Shown here one piece after another: positions 15,853-23,336 of a stretch of DNA of 28,707 nucleotides; the first letter of the stretch is position 1, and the number at the start of each line of letters is the position of its first letter. The DNA is from Candidatus Latescibacterota bacterium (GTDB lineage: Bacteria > Latescibacterota > UBA2968 > UBA8231). A program made the position numbers and the translations under genes. Below the pieces are notes generated by a model. That model was not told where the DNA came from. It made no database searches and worked only from the letters and a program-made list of their open reading frames with translations. The DNA is taken from positions 60,112 to 88,818 of the forward strand of contig JAGWBY010000019.1 in assembly GCA_021295675.1 (NCBI GenBank). The letters are read 5' to 3'.

Positions 15853-15880
15853 TGCATCAACCTCCGTAAAGGGTGGAAAG

Positions 15881-15933
15881 TGCGGGCGTCTCCCGCAGAG
15901 TTTTTAATATATTCTCAGCGCGAATTAAAACAA
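15881..15933 (-). promoter_or_regulatory. Probable infC promoter and leader hairpin
   Basis: The minus strand has -10 TATATT (plus 15906-15911) and a weak -35 TTGTTT (plus 15928-15933) 16 nt upstream. The leader then forms a 6-bp hairpin, TGCGGG/CCCGCA (plus 15881-15886 and 15892-15897), before the GGAGG ribosome site. The hairpin could modulate infC translation; it has no proper T-run to act as a terminator. Confidence 0.35.
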
Positions 15934-15956
15934 GCAAAGATTTGTCCCTGCCCTTT

Positions 15957-15985
15957 TTGGCAGCCATGAGCGAATGGGTTATTTT
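15957..15985 (+). promoter_or_regulatory. Probable promoter of the PfkB kinase-dehydrogenase pair
   Basis: A -35 TTGGCA (15957-15962), 17-nt spacer and -10 TATTTT (15980-15985) precede the kinase start at 16013 by a short leader containing AAAGGAAAG. It lies back-to-back with the infC promoter region. Confidence 0.4.
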
Positions 15986-16012
15986 GCCTATTTTCCACTC
16001 AAAGGAAAGCCT

Positions 16013-17014
16013 ATGACCCGCACGTACGATGTCTATGGAGTCGGCCACGCCCTAGTGGACATCCAATATCAAGTCCCCCCGGAGTTCCTCGCCGAACACC
16101 AAATCGAAAAAGGGGTTATGACCCTCGTCGATGAGGCGCGGCAGCGCCACCTCACAGCCGCGGTCGATGGCGAGCCAGTCACCTCGGCTTCGGGCGGTTC
16201 GGCGGCCAATACTCTCATTGGCGTCGCCCGCTATGGCGGCCGCACCTATTACGCCTGCCTGACCGGCCGCGACGCTTGGGGCAACTTTTACCAGCGCGAT
16301 CTCGAAGCAGCCGGCGTGACCACGCATCTGGCCAACCGCGGCGTGGGCAAGACTGGCCAGTGCTTGGTTTTTGTTACTCCCGACGCCGACCGCACCCTCA
16401 ACACCTTTTTGGGCATCAGCAGTGCCATCGGCCCGGCCCAACTGCACGAGGAGGTCATCGCCGACAGCCAGTACGTTTATATAGAAGGCTATCTCCTCGG
16501 CTCGGACGACGGCTTTGCCGCCGCGCACCGAGCGCAGCAAATGGCTCAACGGCACGGCACGGCTGTTGCCCTAACCCTGAGCGATCCCTTTGCCGTCCGA
16601 GCCTTTCGGGCGCGCTTTGACGCGCTCTTGCAAGACGGTGTCGATCTGCTCTTCTGCAATGAGGAGGAAGCCCTCGCCAGTACCGGAACCGACGACCGCG
16701 AGGCAGCCGGTGCGGCCCTCGCTTCCCAAGTCGGCACAGCCTACGTAACGTGTGGAGCCGACGGTGCCCTAGTGTATGCCGACGGCACCCGCTACCAAGT
16801 GCCGGGCGTCCCGGTGCAAGCTATCGACACCAACGGTGCCGGCGACCTCTTCGCCGGTGGCGTGCTCTACGGCCTATCCTACAGGTACAGCCCTTTAGAC
16901 GCGGCGCGCTTGGGCTGCTATGCGGCCGCACAAGTGGTAACCCGCTTCGGGCCGCGCTTAGAACAATCGCTCGCCAATCGCATCGATCACATCCTATCCC
17001 ATTTCTCAACCTAG
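16013..17014 (+). CDS. PfkB-family carbohydrate/nucleoside kinase
   Basis: A 333-residue ribokinase-fold kinase that phosphorylates a sugar or nucleoside hydroxyl with ATP. The N-terminal glycine-rich motif GGSAAN (61-66) and the C-terminal signature DTNGAGDLFAGG (starting at residue 272, catalytic base D278) are both present. The phrase RTLNTFLGISS and the overall length resemble the adenosine-kinase-like subgroup, but the substrate cannot be fixed. The ATG at 16013 is preceded by AAAGGAAAG; an upstream in-frame ATG at 15974 overlaps the promoter and adds residues foreign to the family. A dehydrogenase starts 13 bases downstream, so the two are probably co-transcribed. Confidence 0.88.
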   Translation: MTRTYDVYGVGHALVDIQYQVPPEFLAEHQIEKGVMTLVDEARQRHLTAAVDGEPVTSASGGSAANTLIGVARYGGRTYYACLTGRDAWGNFYQRDLEAAGVTTHLANRGVGKTGQCLVFVTPDADRTLNTFLGISSAIGPAQLHEEVIADSQYVYIEGYLLGSDDGFAAAHRAQQMAQRHGTAVALTLSDPFAVRAFRARFDALLQDGVDLLFCNEEEALASTGTDDREAAGAALASQVGTAYVTCGADGALVYADGTRYQVPGVPVQAIDTNGAGDLFAGGVLYGLSYRYSPLDAARLGCYAAAQVVTRFGPRLEQSLANRIDHILSHFST

Positions 17015-17027
17015 TTTGGAGGTCCGC

Positions 17028-17960
17028 GTGAAAATTCTAGTCCACTACCCATTCACCGACGAACAGCACGACCACCTGCGCCAAATAGCGCACGAAAACG
17101 GCGGCCACCAAGTCTTTGTGGCCAACGACGAACAAGAGGCCCTCGCGGTGGCCAGCGAGATCGACGTCATCGTCGGCCACTTCCCGCCTGCGGTCTGCGC
17201 TGCCGCTCCCAACCTGCGCTGGGTCCAGTCCTTTAGCACCGGCATGGACAAGTTCCTCTTCCCCGAAATTGCCAATGTCGCCGGACTATACGCCCCCCAA
17301 GGCGGCGAACACGCCTGGGCCTTGCTCCTCGCCTTGACCCGGGGCATCGATCAGTCAATCCGCCACAACGACCAGCGCAAGTGGTCTGGCGGAGCTACCG
17401 TCGAGCTAACTGGGCAAACGTTGGGCCTTGTGGGACTGGGAGGTTTTGGGCTTGAAATGGCCAAGCGGGCTGCCGGGTACGACATGCCGATCATCGCCAT
17501 CGACCCAGTGCGCCGCGACCTGCCGCCGGGCATTTCCGAACTCAAAGACAACTCCCGCGAAAATCTGCACAGTCTCCTCCAGCGCGCCGACGTGGTGATG
17601 ATAGCCTGTCCACGCACCGAGGAGACGTACCACCTCATCGGGCGCGAGGAACTGACGCTGATGAAAAAGAGCGCCTACCTGATCAACGTGACGCGAGGCG
17701 GCATCATCGACGAGGACGCTCTCTGCCAAGCACTGCACGACGGGCAGATCGCCGGTGCCGGTATCGACGTTACTGAAATCGAGCCGCTACCTGCCGAATC
17801 ACCGCTGTGGGACGCGCCCAACATCATCCTCACCCCGCATCGAGCCGGAGCCTCACAGCACCGACCACGCAAGGTCTATGAGTTCTTCTGCGCCCAATTG
17901 GAGCGCTACCTCAAGGGCGAACCGGTGCTCAATATAATTGATAAGAAGAAGGGGTACTAG
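17028..17960 (+). CDS. D-2-hydroxyacid dehydrogenase (NAD-dependent)
   Basis: A 310-residue protein of the D-isomer-specific 2-hydroxyacid dehydrogenase family, which reduces 2-ketoacids to D-2-hydroxyacids with NAD(P)H or the reverse. The Rossmann motif GLGGFG is at residues 136-141. The catalytic arginine R223 lies in NVTRGG, the glutamate is E250 in DVTEIEPLP and the histidine is H271 in TPHRAG, so the active site is complete. The GTG at 17028 has GGAGG five bases upstream and is preferred to the TTG at 17016. It follows the PfkB kinase by 13 bases. No strong terminator follows; only a loose inverted repeat is seen before the HicB-like gene. Confidence 0.9.
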   Translation: MKILVHYPFTDEQHDHLRQIAHENGGHQVFVANDEQEALAVASEIDVIVGHFPPAVCAAAPNLRWVQSFSTGMDKFLFPEIANVAGLYAPQGGEHAWALLLALTRGIDQSIRHNDQRKWSGGATVELTGQTLGLVGLGGFGLEMAKRAAGYDMPIIAIDPVRRDLPPGISELKDNSRENLHSLLQRADVVMIACPRTEETYHLIGREELTLMKKSAYLINVTRGGIIDEDALCQALHDGQIAGAGIDVTEIEPLPAESPLWDAPNIILTPHRAGASQHRPRKVYEFFCAQLERYLKGEPVLNIIDKKKGY

Positions 17961-18016
17961 GGCCGTGAGAGGAAAATTTTTCCGCGAAGGAGCAGAGCTT
18001 CTCACCAATTGGAGAC

Positions 18017-18244
18017 CTAGTATGATGTAGGAATAAGACTTTGGCTTTTGGGCGGACGATTCAATTTTTCACAAGTCTGAAGATAATCATCGACCGCTTC
18101 TTCAAAAGCGGCCCGTAGTTCGGCGACGGATTCGCCGTGAAAACCAACGACATCATCGATCCCTGCAATATGCCCGATAAAGCAACCATCATCGTTGCTA
18201 TATTCAATTTGAGCGGCATATTCTTTATGAAGCATAGTGTTCAT
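18017..18244 (-). CDS. HicB-like small protein (type II antitoxin fold), no DNA-binding tail
   Basis: A 75-residue protein with the HicB partial-RNase-H-like fold: YAAQIEYSNDDGCFIGHIAG, then GESVAELRAAFEEAVDDYL. Full HicB antitoxins usually continue into a ribbon-helix-helix or HTH domain; here the protein stops soon after. No HicA (small dsRNA-binding-like toxin) frame is seen on either side, so a classical HicAB pair is not supported. The start may be 18244 or the ATG at 18235; GAGAGAG lies upstream of the first. It begins 14 bases after the ATPase stop and probably forms an operon with it. Confidence 0.75.
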   Translation of the reverse strand: MNTMLHKEYAAQIEYSNDDGCFIGHIAGIDDVVGFHGESVAELRAAFEEAVDDYLQTCEKLNRPPKSQSLIPTSY

Positions 18245-18258
18245 GGTGCTCTCTCAAC

Positions 18259-19394
18259 TCACGCCTTTCTCGAACTAGCGATAAAATCGAGATAATTCCC
18301 TTGATGGACGACTTCGAACGAACTGTCGCGGTACGCTTGACGCCAGCCGCGAGGCACCCGGGTGGAGGATTGAGGCGACCACTTCATTTCAGCGGCGTGT
18401 AGCTTCCCTCCCCACTCCTCGATCAAGTCAATCTCCTGCTGATCGTAGGTGCGCCAGAAATGGCTCTCGGCCAAGCGCCCCGTATATAGGTTGTACTTCA
18501 GTCGTTCGACTAAGACATAGTTCTCCCACAAGGCCCCCACATCGTCGCGCAGAGTTAGAACATTGAAGTTGTTGATCAGTCCGTTCCTAATGCCATTGTC
18601 GTAAAAATAGTAGCGGCGGCTCTTGGTAATTTCCTTGCGGAACTATAGAGGATATAGGCTTTTTCGAGCAGGTCGAGATAGCGCTCCACCGTGTTCTTAT
18701 TCATGCCTAGTTGGGTTCCCAATTCCGCCACCGAAACCTCGCGGCCAATCTGGAAAGCAAGCAACTGGAGCAAGCGAAGCAATTTGTCGGCGTGTCGAAC
18801 GCCTTCCAACTGTAGAATATCTTTGAACAGATAGGAAGCTATTAATTCCTTTATATAAAGCTGGCGTTCTTCGTTCGACTCCATGAGGACGACTTCGGGG
18901 TACGACCCGTAGATCAACCGCAGTTCGAGTTGAGCCCTAGTCTGGTGAGTTGTTTCCACCTCCTGCAGTTCGAGCTGGGCCAAGGGCAGCAGCAGCAGCG
19001 TGTATTTGCGGCCCGTCAAAGGCTCGCCCGTCTGTTGAGCTAGATCAAAGGAAGAAGACCCCGTGGCGATAATGCGCAGCCCTTCGACGTGGTCGGCTAA
19101 TAGCTTCAGATTTAGGCCGATTTGCCGCACATGCTGGGCTTCGTCGATAATCAATGTGCGCCGTTGGCCGATAAAGGCTCGCAATTTGACTAGGGATTGA
19201 CTTTCCAAATACTCGCGCACCATTATATCTTCCCCAGTCACCAAGAGGGCGTCGCGGTCGTACTGTTGGACGTAATGCTGGATCAAGGTGGTCTTGCCCA
19301 CCCGCCTAGGACCGTACACCACGGCGACTTTACCGGGGGTAGCTAGGCGCTTGAGTCGAGTAAGTTGTGCTTGGGGAATATAAATACTGGACAT
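18259..19394 (-). pseudogene. AAA-type ATPase with DUF4143 domain, frame-broken
   Basis: The N-terminal part has Walker A GPRRVGKTT, Walker B RTLIIDEAQ, the sensor phrase IATGSSSFDL and a winged-helix-like region LGMNKNTVERYLDLLEKAYIL. This is the layout of the widespread AAA_14/DUF4143 ATPases, whose cellular role is largely unknown. The frame turns into nonsense near 18640 and stops at 18576. The DUF4143 tail continues in another frame from about 18640 (KEITKSRRYYFYDNGIRNG) to 18259. Relative to the family, about five residues (the SFSRN region) seem missing at the break, so a deletion of about 16 nt fits. The segment is more AT-rich than its neighbours, suggesting transfer. A perfect palindrome sits just upstream of the ATG. 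Confidence 0.82.
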
Positions 19395-19397
19395 ATT

Positions 19398-19427
19398 ACT
19401 GACTGAATTAACGTTAATTCAGTCAGT
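19398..19427. promoter_or_regulatory. Perfect 30-bp palindrome, probable operator
   Basis: ACTGACTGAATTAAC (19398-19412) is followed immediately by its exact reverse complement (19413-19427) with no spacer. On the minus strand a perfect -35 TTGACA (plus 19428-19433) abuts it, and any -10 would fall inside the palindrome, three bases or more before the ATPase ATG at 19394. A protein bound here would cover that promoter and also sits 31 bases upstream of the divergent PhyH gene. Confidence 0.7.
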
Positions 19428-19458
19428 TGTCAAGCCCACAATCACAGAGCGAGAACCG

Positions 19459-20214
19459 ATGGAACTGGAAATAACCCCCCTCCACCAAGAACAGTACGAA
19501 CGCGACGGCTTTACTATCGTCCGCAACGGCTTTACCGCCGACGAGTGCGACCGCTTTGTCGCCTACATGATGGACCTCCACGCCGGCCGCTTCAGCGTCG
19601 AGGGCTATCCCCCGCGCCAGCCGGACGATTGGAGCCGCTTAATTAGCCGCAGCCTGCACCATCCGGCTGGCCTAGCTTGGATGCTCGATCCCAGACTGCG
19701 CCAGCCGCTGCGCACCTTCCTCGGCGACGAGCCCGACGGGGTCCAGAGCATGTACTTTTACAAAGGTTCCGAGCAGCGCCGGCACCAAGACGCCTTTTTC
19801 CTGCCGGGCTGCATGTCGGCTTGGGTCGCTCTCCAGCCAGTCAGCGCCCGCAACGGCAGCATTCACATTCAGGTAGGCTCTCACAAGGGAGAGCTAATAG
19901 AAAAGCGCCATTTTCGCCGCGATGAAAACAGCGAGTTAGGCCCTTGGTATGGCTGGAACCAGGACGAGGCTTTTGACGCCCTTTTCGCGCGCAACAGGTT
20001 TCCGGAAAGCGCCATTGAAGCGGACAAAGGCGACATCGTGTTCTTTAATGGTCGCCTAATCCATCGCGGCGGTCCTATTTTAGACGAAGGCGCTTTCCGC
20101 CATAGCTGGGCTGGCCACTACATTCCCCGCTCCTATAATCCGTGGCCCTACGAAAGCCACCCCCGGTTGCGCGTCTCCTTCGACGGCGTGTGCCGCTTTA
20201 CTCCCACTCACTGA
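19459..20214 (+). CDS. PhyH-family Fe(II)/2-oxoglutarate dioxygenase
   Basis: A 251-residue intact member of the phytanoyl-CoA dioxygenase family. The iron ligands are H109 and D111 in RRHQDAFF and H202 in RLIHRGG. R215 in FRHSWAGHY is placed to bind 2-oxoglutarate. The central IHIQVGSHKGE phrase is the usual PGSH-like strand. The substrate is unknown; the family covers lipids, secondary metabolites and amino-acid derivatives. The ATG at 19459 has only a weak purine stretch upstream. A probable TIM-barrel protein starts 31 bases after the stop, suggesting a two-gene unit. It is divergent from the ATPase across the 30-bp palindrome. Confidence 0.86.
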   Translation: MELEITPLHQEQYERDGFTIVRNGFTADECDRFVAYMMDLHAGRFSVEGYPPRQPDDWSRLISRSLHHPAGLAWMLDPRLRQPLRTFLGDEPDGVQSMYFYKGSEQRRHQDAFFLPGCMSAWVALQPVSARNGSIHIQVGSHKGELIEKRHFRRDENSELGPWYGWNQDEAFDALFARNRFPESAIEADKGDIVFFNGRLIHRGGPILDEGAFRHSWAGHYIPRSYNPWPYESHPRLRVSFDGVCRFTPTH

Positions 20215-20245
20215 GAGGCGATACCAAAATACAAGGAGGTTGACC

Positions 20246-21616
20246 ATGAAGCTGTGGATGGATGTAATGCGCGATCTCGAAAGCGTGATGAACGATCACG
20301 AGCGCATACTCGATGCTTGGGCAGAGGGCGGCGTCGATGGAGTCGTATTCGGCCCACTCGTTTTCGGCACGGCGAAACTGTCGAAGGATGCAGTGTCCGC
20401 TCCCACCGGCGGCATCGTGGCGGAGGCGTACGATCCGAATCCAGCGGTGTACGCGCGACTCGGAGTCGAGCCACCACCGCCGCCGGAACAGAAGCTGCCC
20501 GAAAAAAGGAAACTACTGGAAAAGACGATGAACGCTGCCAAGGACCGCGGTATGCAGGTCTATTGCATGTACGCCGACGGCGGTGCCGGTCCAGGGGGTC
20601 AGGGCCACCACCTACACGACGACAAGACGGTGGCGTCGCGAGTGGCGCGCATGGTCGATACCCTTGAGCACTTCCCAATGGCGGACGGCGCTGTGATGGA
20701 CGGGCCGGAATGGGGGTACGAAATCGCCCCTCATCACATGAATCACCGCTCCTACTTCTTCCACGACCTGCCGGAATCTGTAGCGCCGATGGCCGAAGAC
20801 CTAGGGTACGACTACGAGGCTATGGTGGCTGCCAAAGACAGGCTCCTGTCCCTGTTTCACAATCTCGACCCGGTGCGCATCCGCGGACACGCCCGTGGCG
20901 GCCTAGTCGGGGCTTACCGCATGCTCGGAGCCGATCCCGACCTGATGGCTTGGCTGTCGTTCCGGGCCGACTCGCTGACTCGCTATTTTCGCCGCATCCG
21001 CGAGGGCGTCGCCGCCGAACTGGAGCGCCCAGTGCGCCTGGGATGCGGCCCGCGCTCAGCCGCCTTTGCTCCCTTGTGTGGATACGACTTCGTCGATCTG
21101 GCCCAGTTCATGGATTTCCTGCTGCCGAAGCACTACTTCTTCCAGCGCGGCTTCGACGGTTTCCTCGGCACGGTCTACCGCTACTCGCAAACGCTCTTGG
21201 AGTGGAATCCGGGAATCCGTGTGGCCGATACCCTCGATATCGTGCAGGCTCTCTTCGGCATCGTCCTGCCGGGCGTGGGCGACGACATGCTCGATTTCGA
21301 GAGTGCCCTCAATCCAGAGTTTTTCGAGCAGGTGGTAACGCAAGAGACGCGACGGGCGCTGGCCTCGGTCGACGAGCCAGAGCGCATCGTGCCCTGGCTC
21401 GACACCGGTCGCTTTCCCCACGACGGAGACCCGATGTCGGCGCGCGACCTCAAGATGTTGCTCGACGCCGCTGAGGCCGCGGGGCTGCGACGATTCAACT
21501 ACCATCACCAAGGAAATCTCAGCTCGGGTGAATGGGTGGTCATCAGCGACAAATGCGGCACCCGCTGGGACCCGCGCAAAAGCGATTACGAGCCACCGGA
21601 CGAGTTAGTGTTATAA
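20246..21616 (+). CDS. Uncharacterised protein, probable TIM-barrel glycoside-hydrolase-like
   Basis: A 456-residue soluble protein that I cannot assign to a named family. Alternation of beta-like strands and helices (GGVDGVVFGPLVFG, GMQVYCMYADGG, DGAVMDGPEWGYE, DLAQFMDFLLPKHYFF, GLRRFNYHHQG) resembles a (beta/alpha)8 barrel. Acidic residues at strand ends (DGPEWGYE) could be catalytic as in glycoside hydrolases, but this is inference. There is no signal peptide. The ATG at 20246 has AAGGAGG six bases upstream, one of the best ribosome sites here, so the TTG at 20240 is rejected. It follows the PhyH gene and converges on the DUF59 gene with four bases between stops. Confidence 0.7.
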   Translation: MKLWMDVMRDLESVMNDHERILDAWAEGGVDGVVFGPLVFGTAKLSKDAVSAPTGGIVAEAYDPNPAVYARLGVEPPPPPEQKLPEKRKLLEKTMNAAKDRGMQVYCMYADGGAGPGGQGHHLHDDKTVASRVARMVDTLEHFPMADGAVMDGPEWGYEIAPHHMNHRSYFFHDLPESVAPMAEDLGYDYEAMVAAKDRLLSLFHNLDPVRIRGHARGGLVGAYRMLGADPDLMAWLSFRADSLTRYFRRIREGVAAELERPVRLGCGPRSAAFAPLCGYDFVDLAQFMDFLLPKHYFFQRGFDGFLGTVYRYSQTLLEWNPGIRVADTLDIVQALFGIVLPGVGDDMLDFESALNPEFFEQVVTQETRRALASVDEPERIVPWLDTGRFPHDGDPMSARDLKMLLDAAEAAGLRRFNYHHQGNLSSGEWVVISDKCGTRWDPRKSDYEPPDELVL

Positions 21617-21620
21617 GAGG

Positions 21621-23167
21621 CTACTCTTCCCTAGGTCCGATGACGCGGCGGGCACGATCGCTCAATCGCCGTGGGGTCCATTTCGGCTCGCAGACGAGGC
21701 GAACTTCGACCTCGCCGACGTCGCGCAGGCGAGCGCGAAGCTGCTCCTTGATGCCGTCAGAAAACCAGTCTAACCAGGTTTCGCGCCCCGCGTACGGCAT
21801 GACGATATCGACGCGGATGTCGCTGCCCTTGATGACGACCTCCTGGACGATGCCGATATCGACAAAACTGAGCTGGCGCTGCCCCCAAGGCGACCCTTGG
21901 ACGTAGAGCGCAGCGCGTCCATGACATTGTCGAGATTGATCGACTTAGGAGCCGGAGCGACTTCCCCTTGGGTGATCGGGCTGGTAAGGCGCTCTTGGTG
22001 GTCAACGAGGTCGGCAAGCCCGCCGTGCTCCCCCCCCTCTTCGTACCGGTGCAGTAAGTAGGCGTTTCTTTCGTACACGTGCTCGCCAGCGCGCATCGCC
22101 GCATGCTGCACCGGATAGCGGACCCAAGTGCCGGTGTGCGAGAATCCGGCGTGGGCCGGCTGCGGCCAGCTCGGGTTGGTATTCTCGAATTCGAGGTGGA
22201 TGCTGCCGAATCCTTCGCCGGTTTCGCGGTTGAAATGGGTCACCCAGCGAGGATCCTCGCGCTGCCAGCCTCGGGCTCCAAACCCAATCTCTCCTTCCGG
22301 TCCCATCCAAGCTCGTTCGGGTAGGTGTTCGCCGATGACGAACTCGTCGTTGCGGCAGTCGCGGAAACGCACGTCCTCGAGAACCTCGAGCTTTGACTCC
22401 ATGACCACGTAGGGCTGACCGGCCCAGAAGCTGTAGGTCACGGTAGCCATGACCTTGTGGGGCCGACCGACCTGGGGACCGATTGACAAGATCGGGTGAC
22501 CCCAGCGACGGATGCGCACGCAGACCGGTCCCTTGATCACATCGTAGTCGAACAGGGGCGGGCCGTCCCAGTTAGTAAGCCGGTAGCGCCCGACGCGCTC
22601 GTCGCTCCAGTCAGGCCCCCAGTGAATGGTGCCTTCGACTCCGTGGCCGTGTCGATTTACGAGTTCTGCTGGCCCCCTTTTCGAGTAGTGATTCTTCCAG
22701 TTGCCGTTCATCTTCCCGAGGACAGCGCAATAATACTCGTTTTCCACCTCAAGGGCATACCCTTCGCCCGAGACCTTGAGCTCGGTGTCGTAGCAGGGTT
22801 CGGGTGCCTCGGGGTTGCCGTATAGCAAGAGATAGGTCGCCGAACCCCCGGCAGCCACATCGGCAAGGAAAAACAACCGGCAGCGCAGCAACTCATCCTC
22901 GCGGTCCATGAGATGCACTTGGCTCGGCACAACTTCTATAGGACCGTTTTCGCCGGAGAGACGAGCGACGCGAACCTCTCGGCCGAGGTCGGTAATGTGG
23001 CCGGCGTGAATGTCCACATCCGCTTCGACCGGTTCGCCTCGGCGATCATGTGCCGTGTCGTTCACCAGCACTAGGCGCTTGGCGTACTGCCAGTTAGGAA
23101 GCGATTGCGGCAGTGATGCGGTCGAGTCCCAGTCGCAGGCGGGAATATAGATCGAAGAGTCTTTCAT
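21621..23167 (-). pseudogene. Large beta-rich protein joined to a C-terminal DUF59/MIP18 domain, one frame change
   Basis: The first about 410 residues are unrecognised: beta-rich, many aromatic residues and glycines, opening with IYIPACDWD and RLVLVNDTAHDRRGEPVE. They somewhat resemble non-catalytic or lyase-type beta-sandwich domains of carbohydrate-active proteins. After INLDNVMDALR the frame changes at about 21907/21908. In the next frame the sequence LSFVDIGIVQEVVIKGSDIRV runs to EVRLVCEPKWTPRRLSD and a TAG at 21621. This is a DUF59/MIP18 domain, a family linked to Fe-S cluster assembly. A single missing base restores the fusion. The start is placed at 23167 (MKDSS) with GGAAAG upstream; 23182 is possible. 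It is the last gene of the minus-strand cluster, 169 bases after the DUF3604 gene. Confidence 0.65.
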
Positions 23168-23270
23168 CGGGGATCTTTCCATGGCAAAAGGTGCTATCTT
23201 GATGTCCTGCACGAATATGCAACGGACGCGACCGACGCACAATGACAGTAGTTTGGTCGACTGTTGCCGA

Positions 23271-23306
23271 CACACCGATAGATGATCGAATGGACGTTTC
23301 GGTGTG
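23271..23306. repeat. Inverted repeat between DUF3604 and DUF59-fusion genes
   Basis: CACACCGA (23271-23278) and TCGGTGTG (23299-23306) form an 8-bp stem with a 20-nt loop in the 169-base gap. There is no T-run, so it is not a typical terminator; it may be an mRNA processing or stability element. Confidence 0.35.
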
Positions 23307-23336
23307 CCGTTGCGAAGTCCACTAAATGTCCCGATA

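Noticed and set aside
15857..15967. Small leader ORF (36 codons, ATG at 15967) ending in the infC ribosome site
   Set aside because: Its stop TGA lies four bases before the infC ATC, which would allow coupling. However, the likely infC promoter -10 falls inside it, it has no good ribosome site, and it shows no conserved features.
17961..18016. Terminator after the D-2-hydroxyacid dehydrogenase
   Set aside because: GTGAGA/TCTCAC arms and the GGAAAATTTTTCC motif exist, but they form no compact stem followed by a T-run.
18017..18244. HicAB toxin-antitoxin module
   Set aside because: No HicA-like frame lies on either side and the HicB-like protein lacks its DNA-binding domain.
20710..21474. Alternative 254-codon plus-strand frame inside the TIM-barrel-like gene
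   Set aside because: It is Arg/Pro/Gly-rich and low in complexity, lacks a ribosome site, and lies within a better-supported frame.
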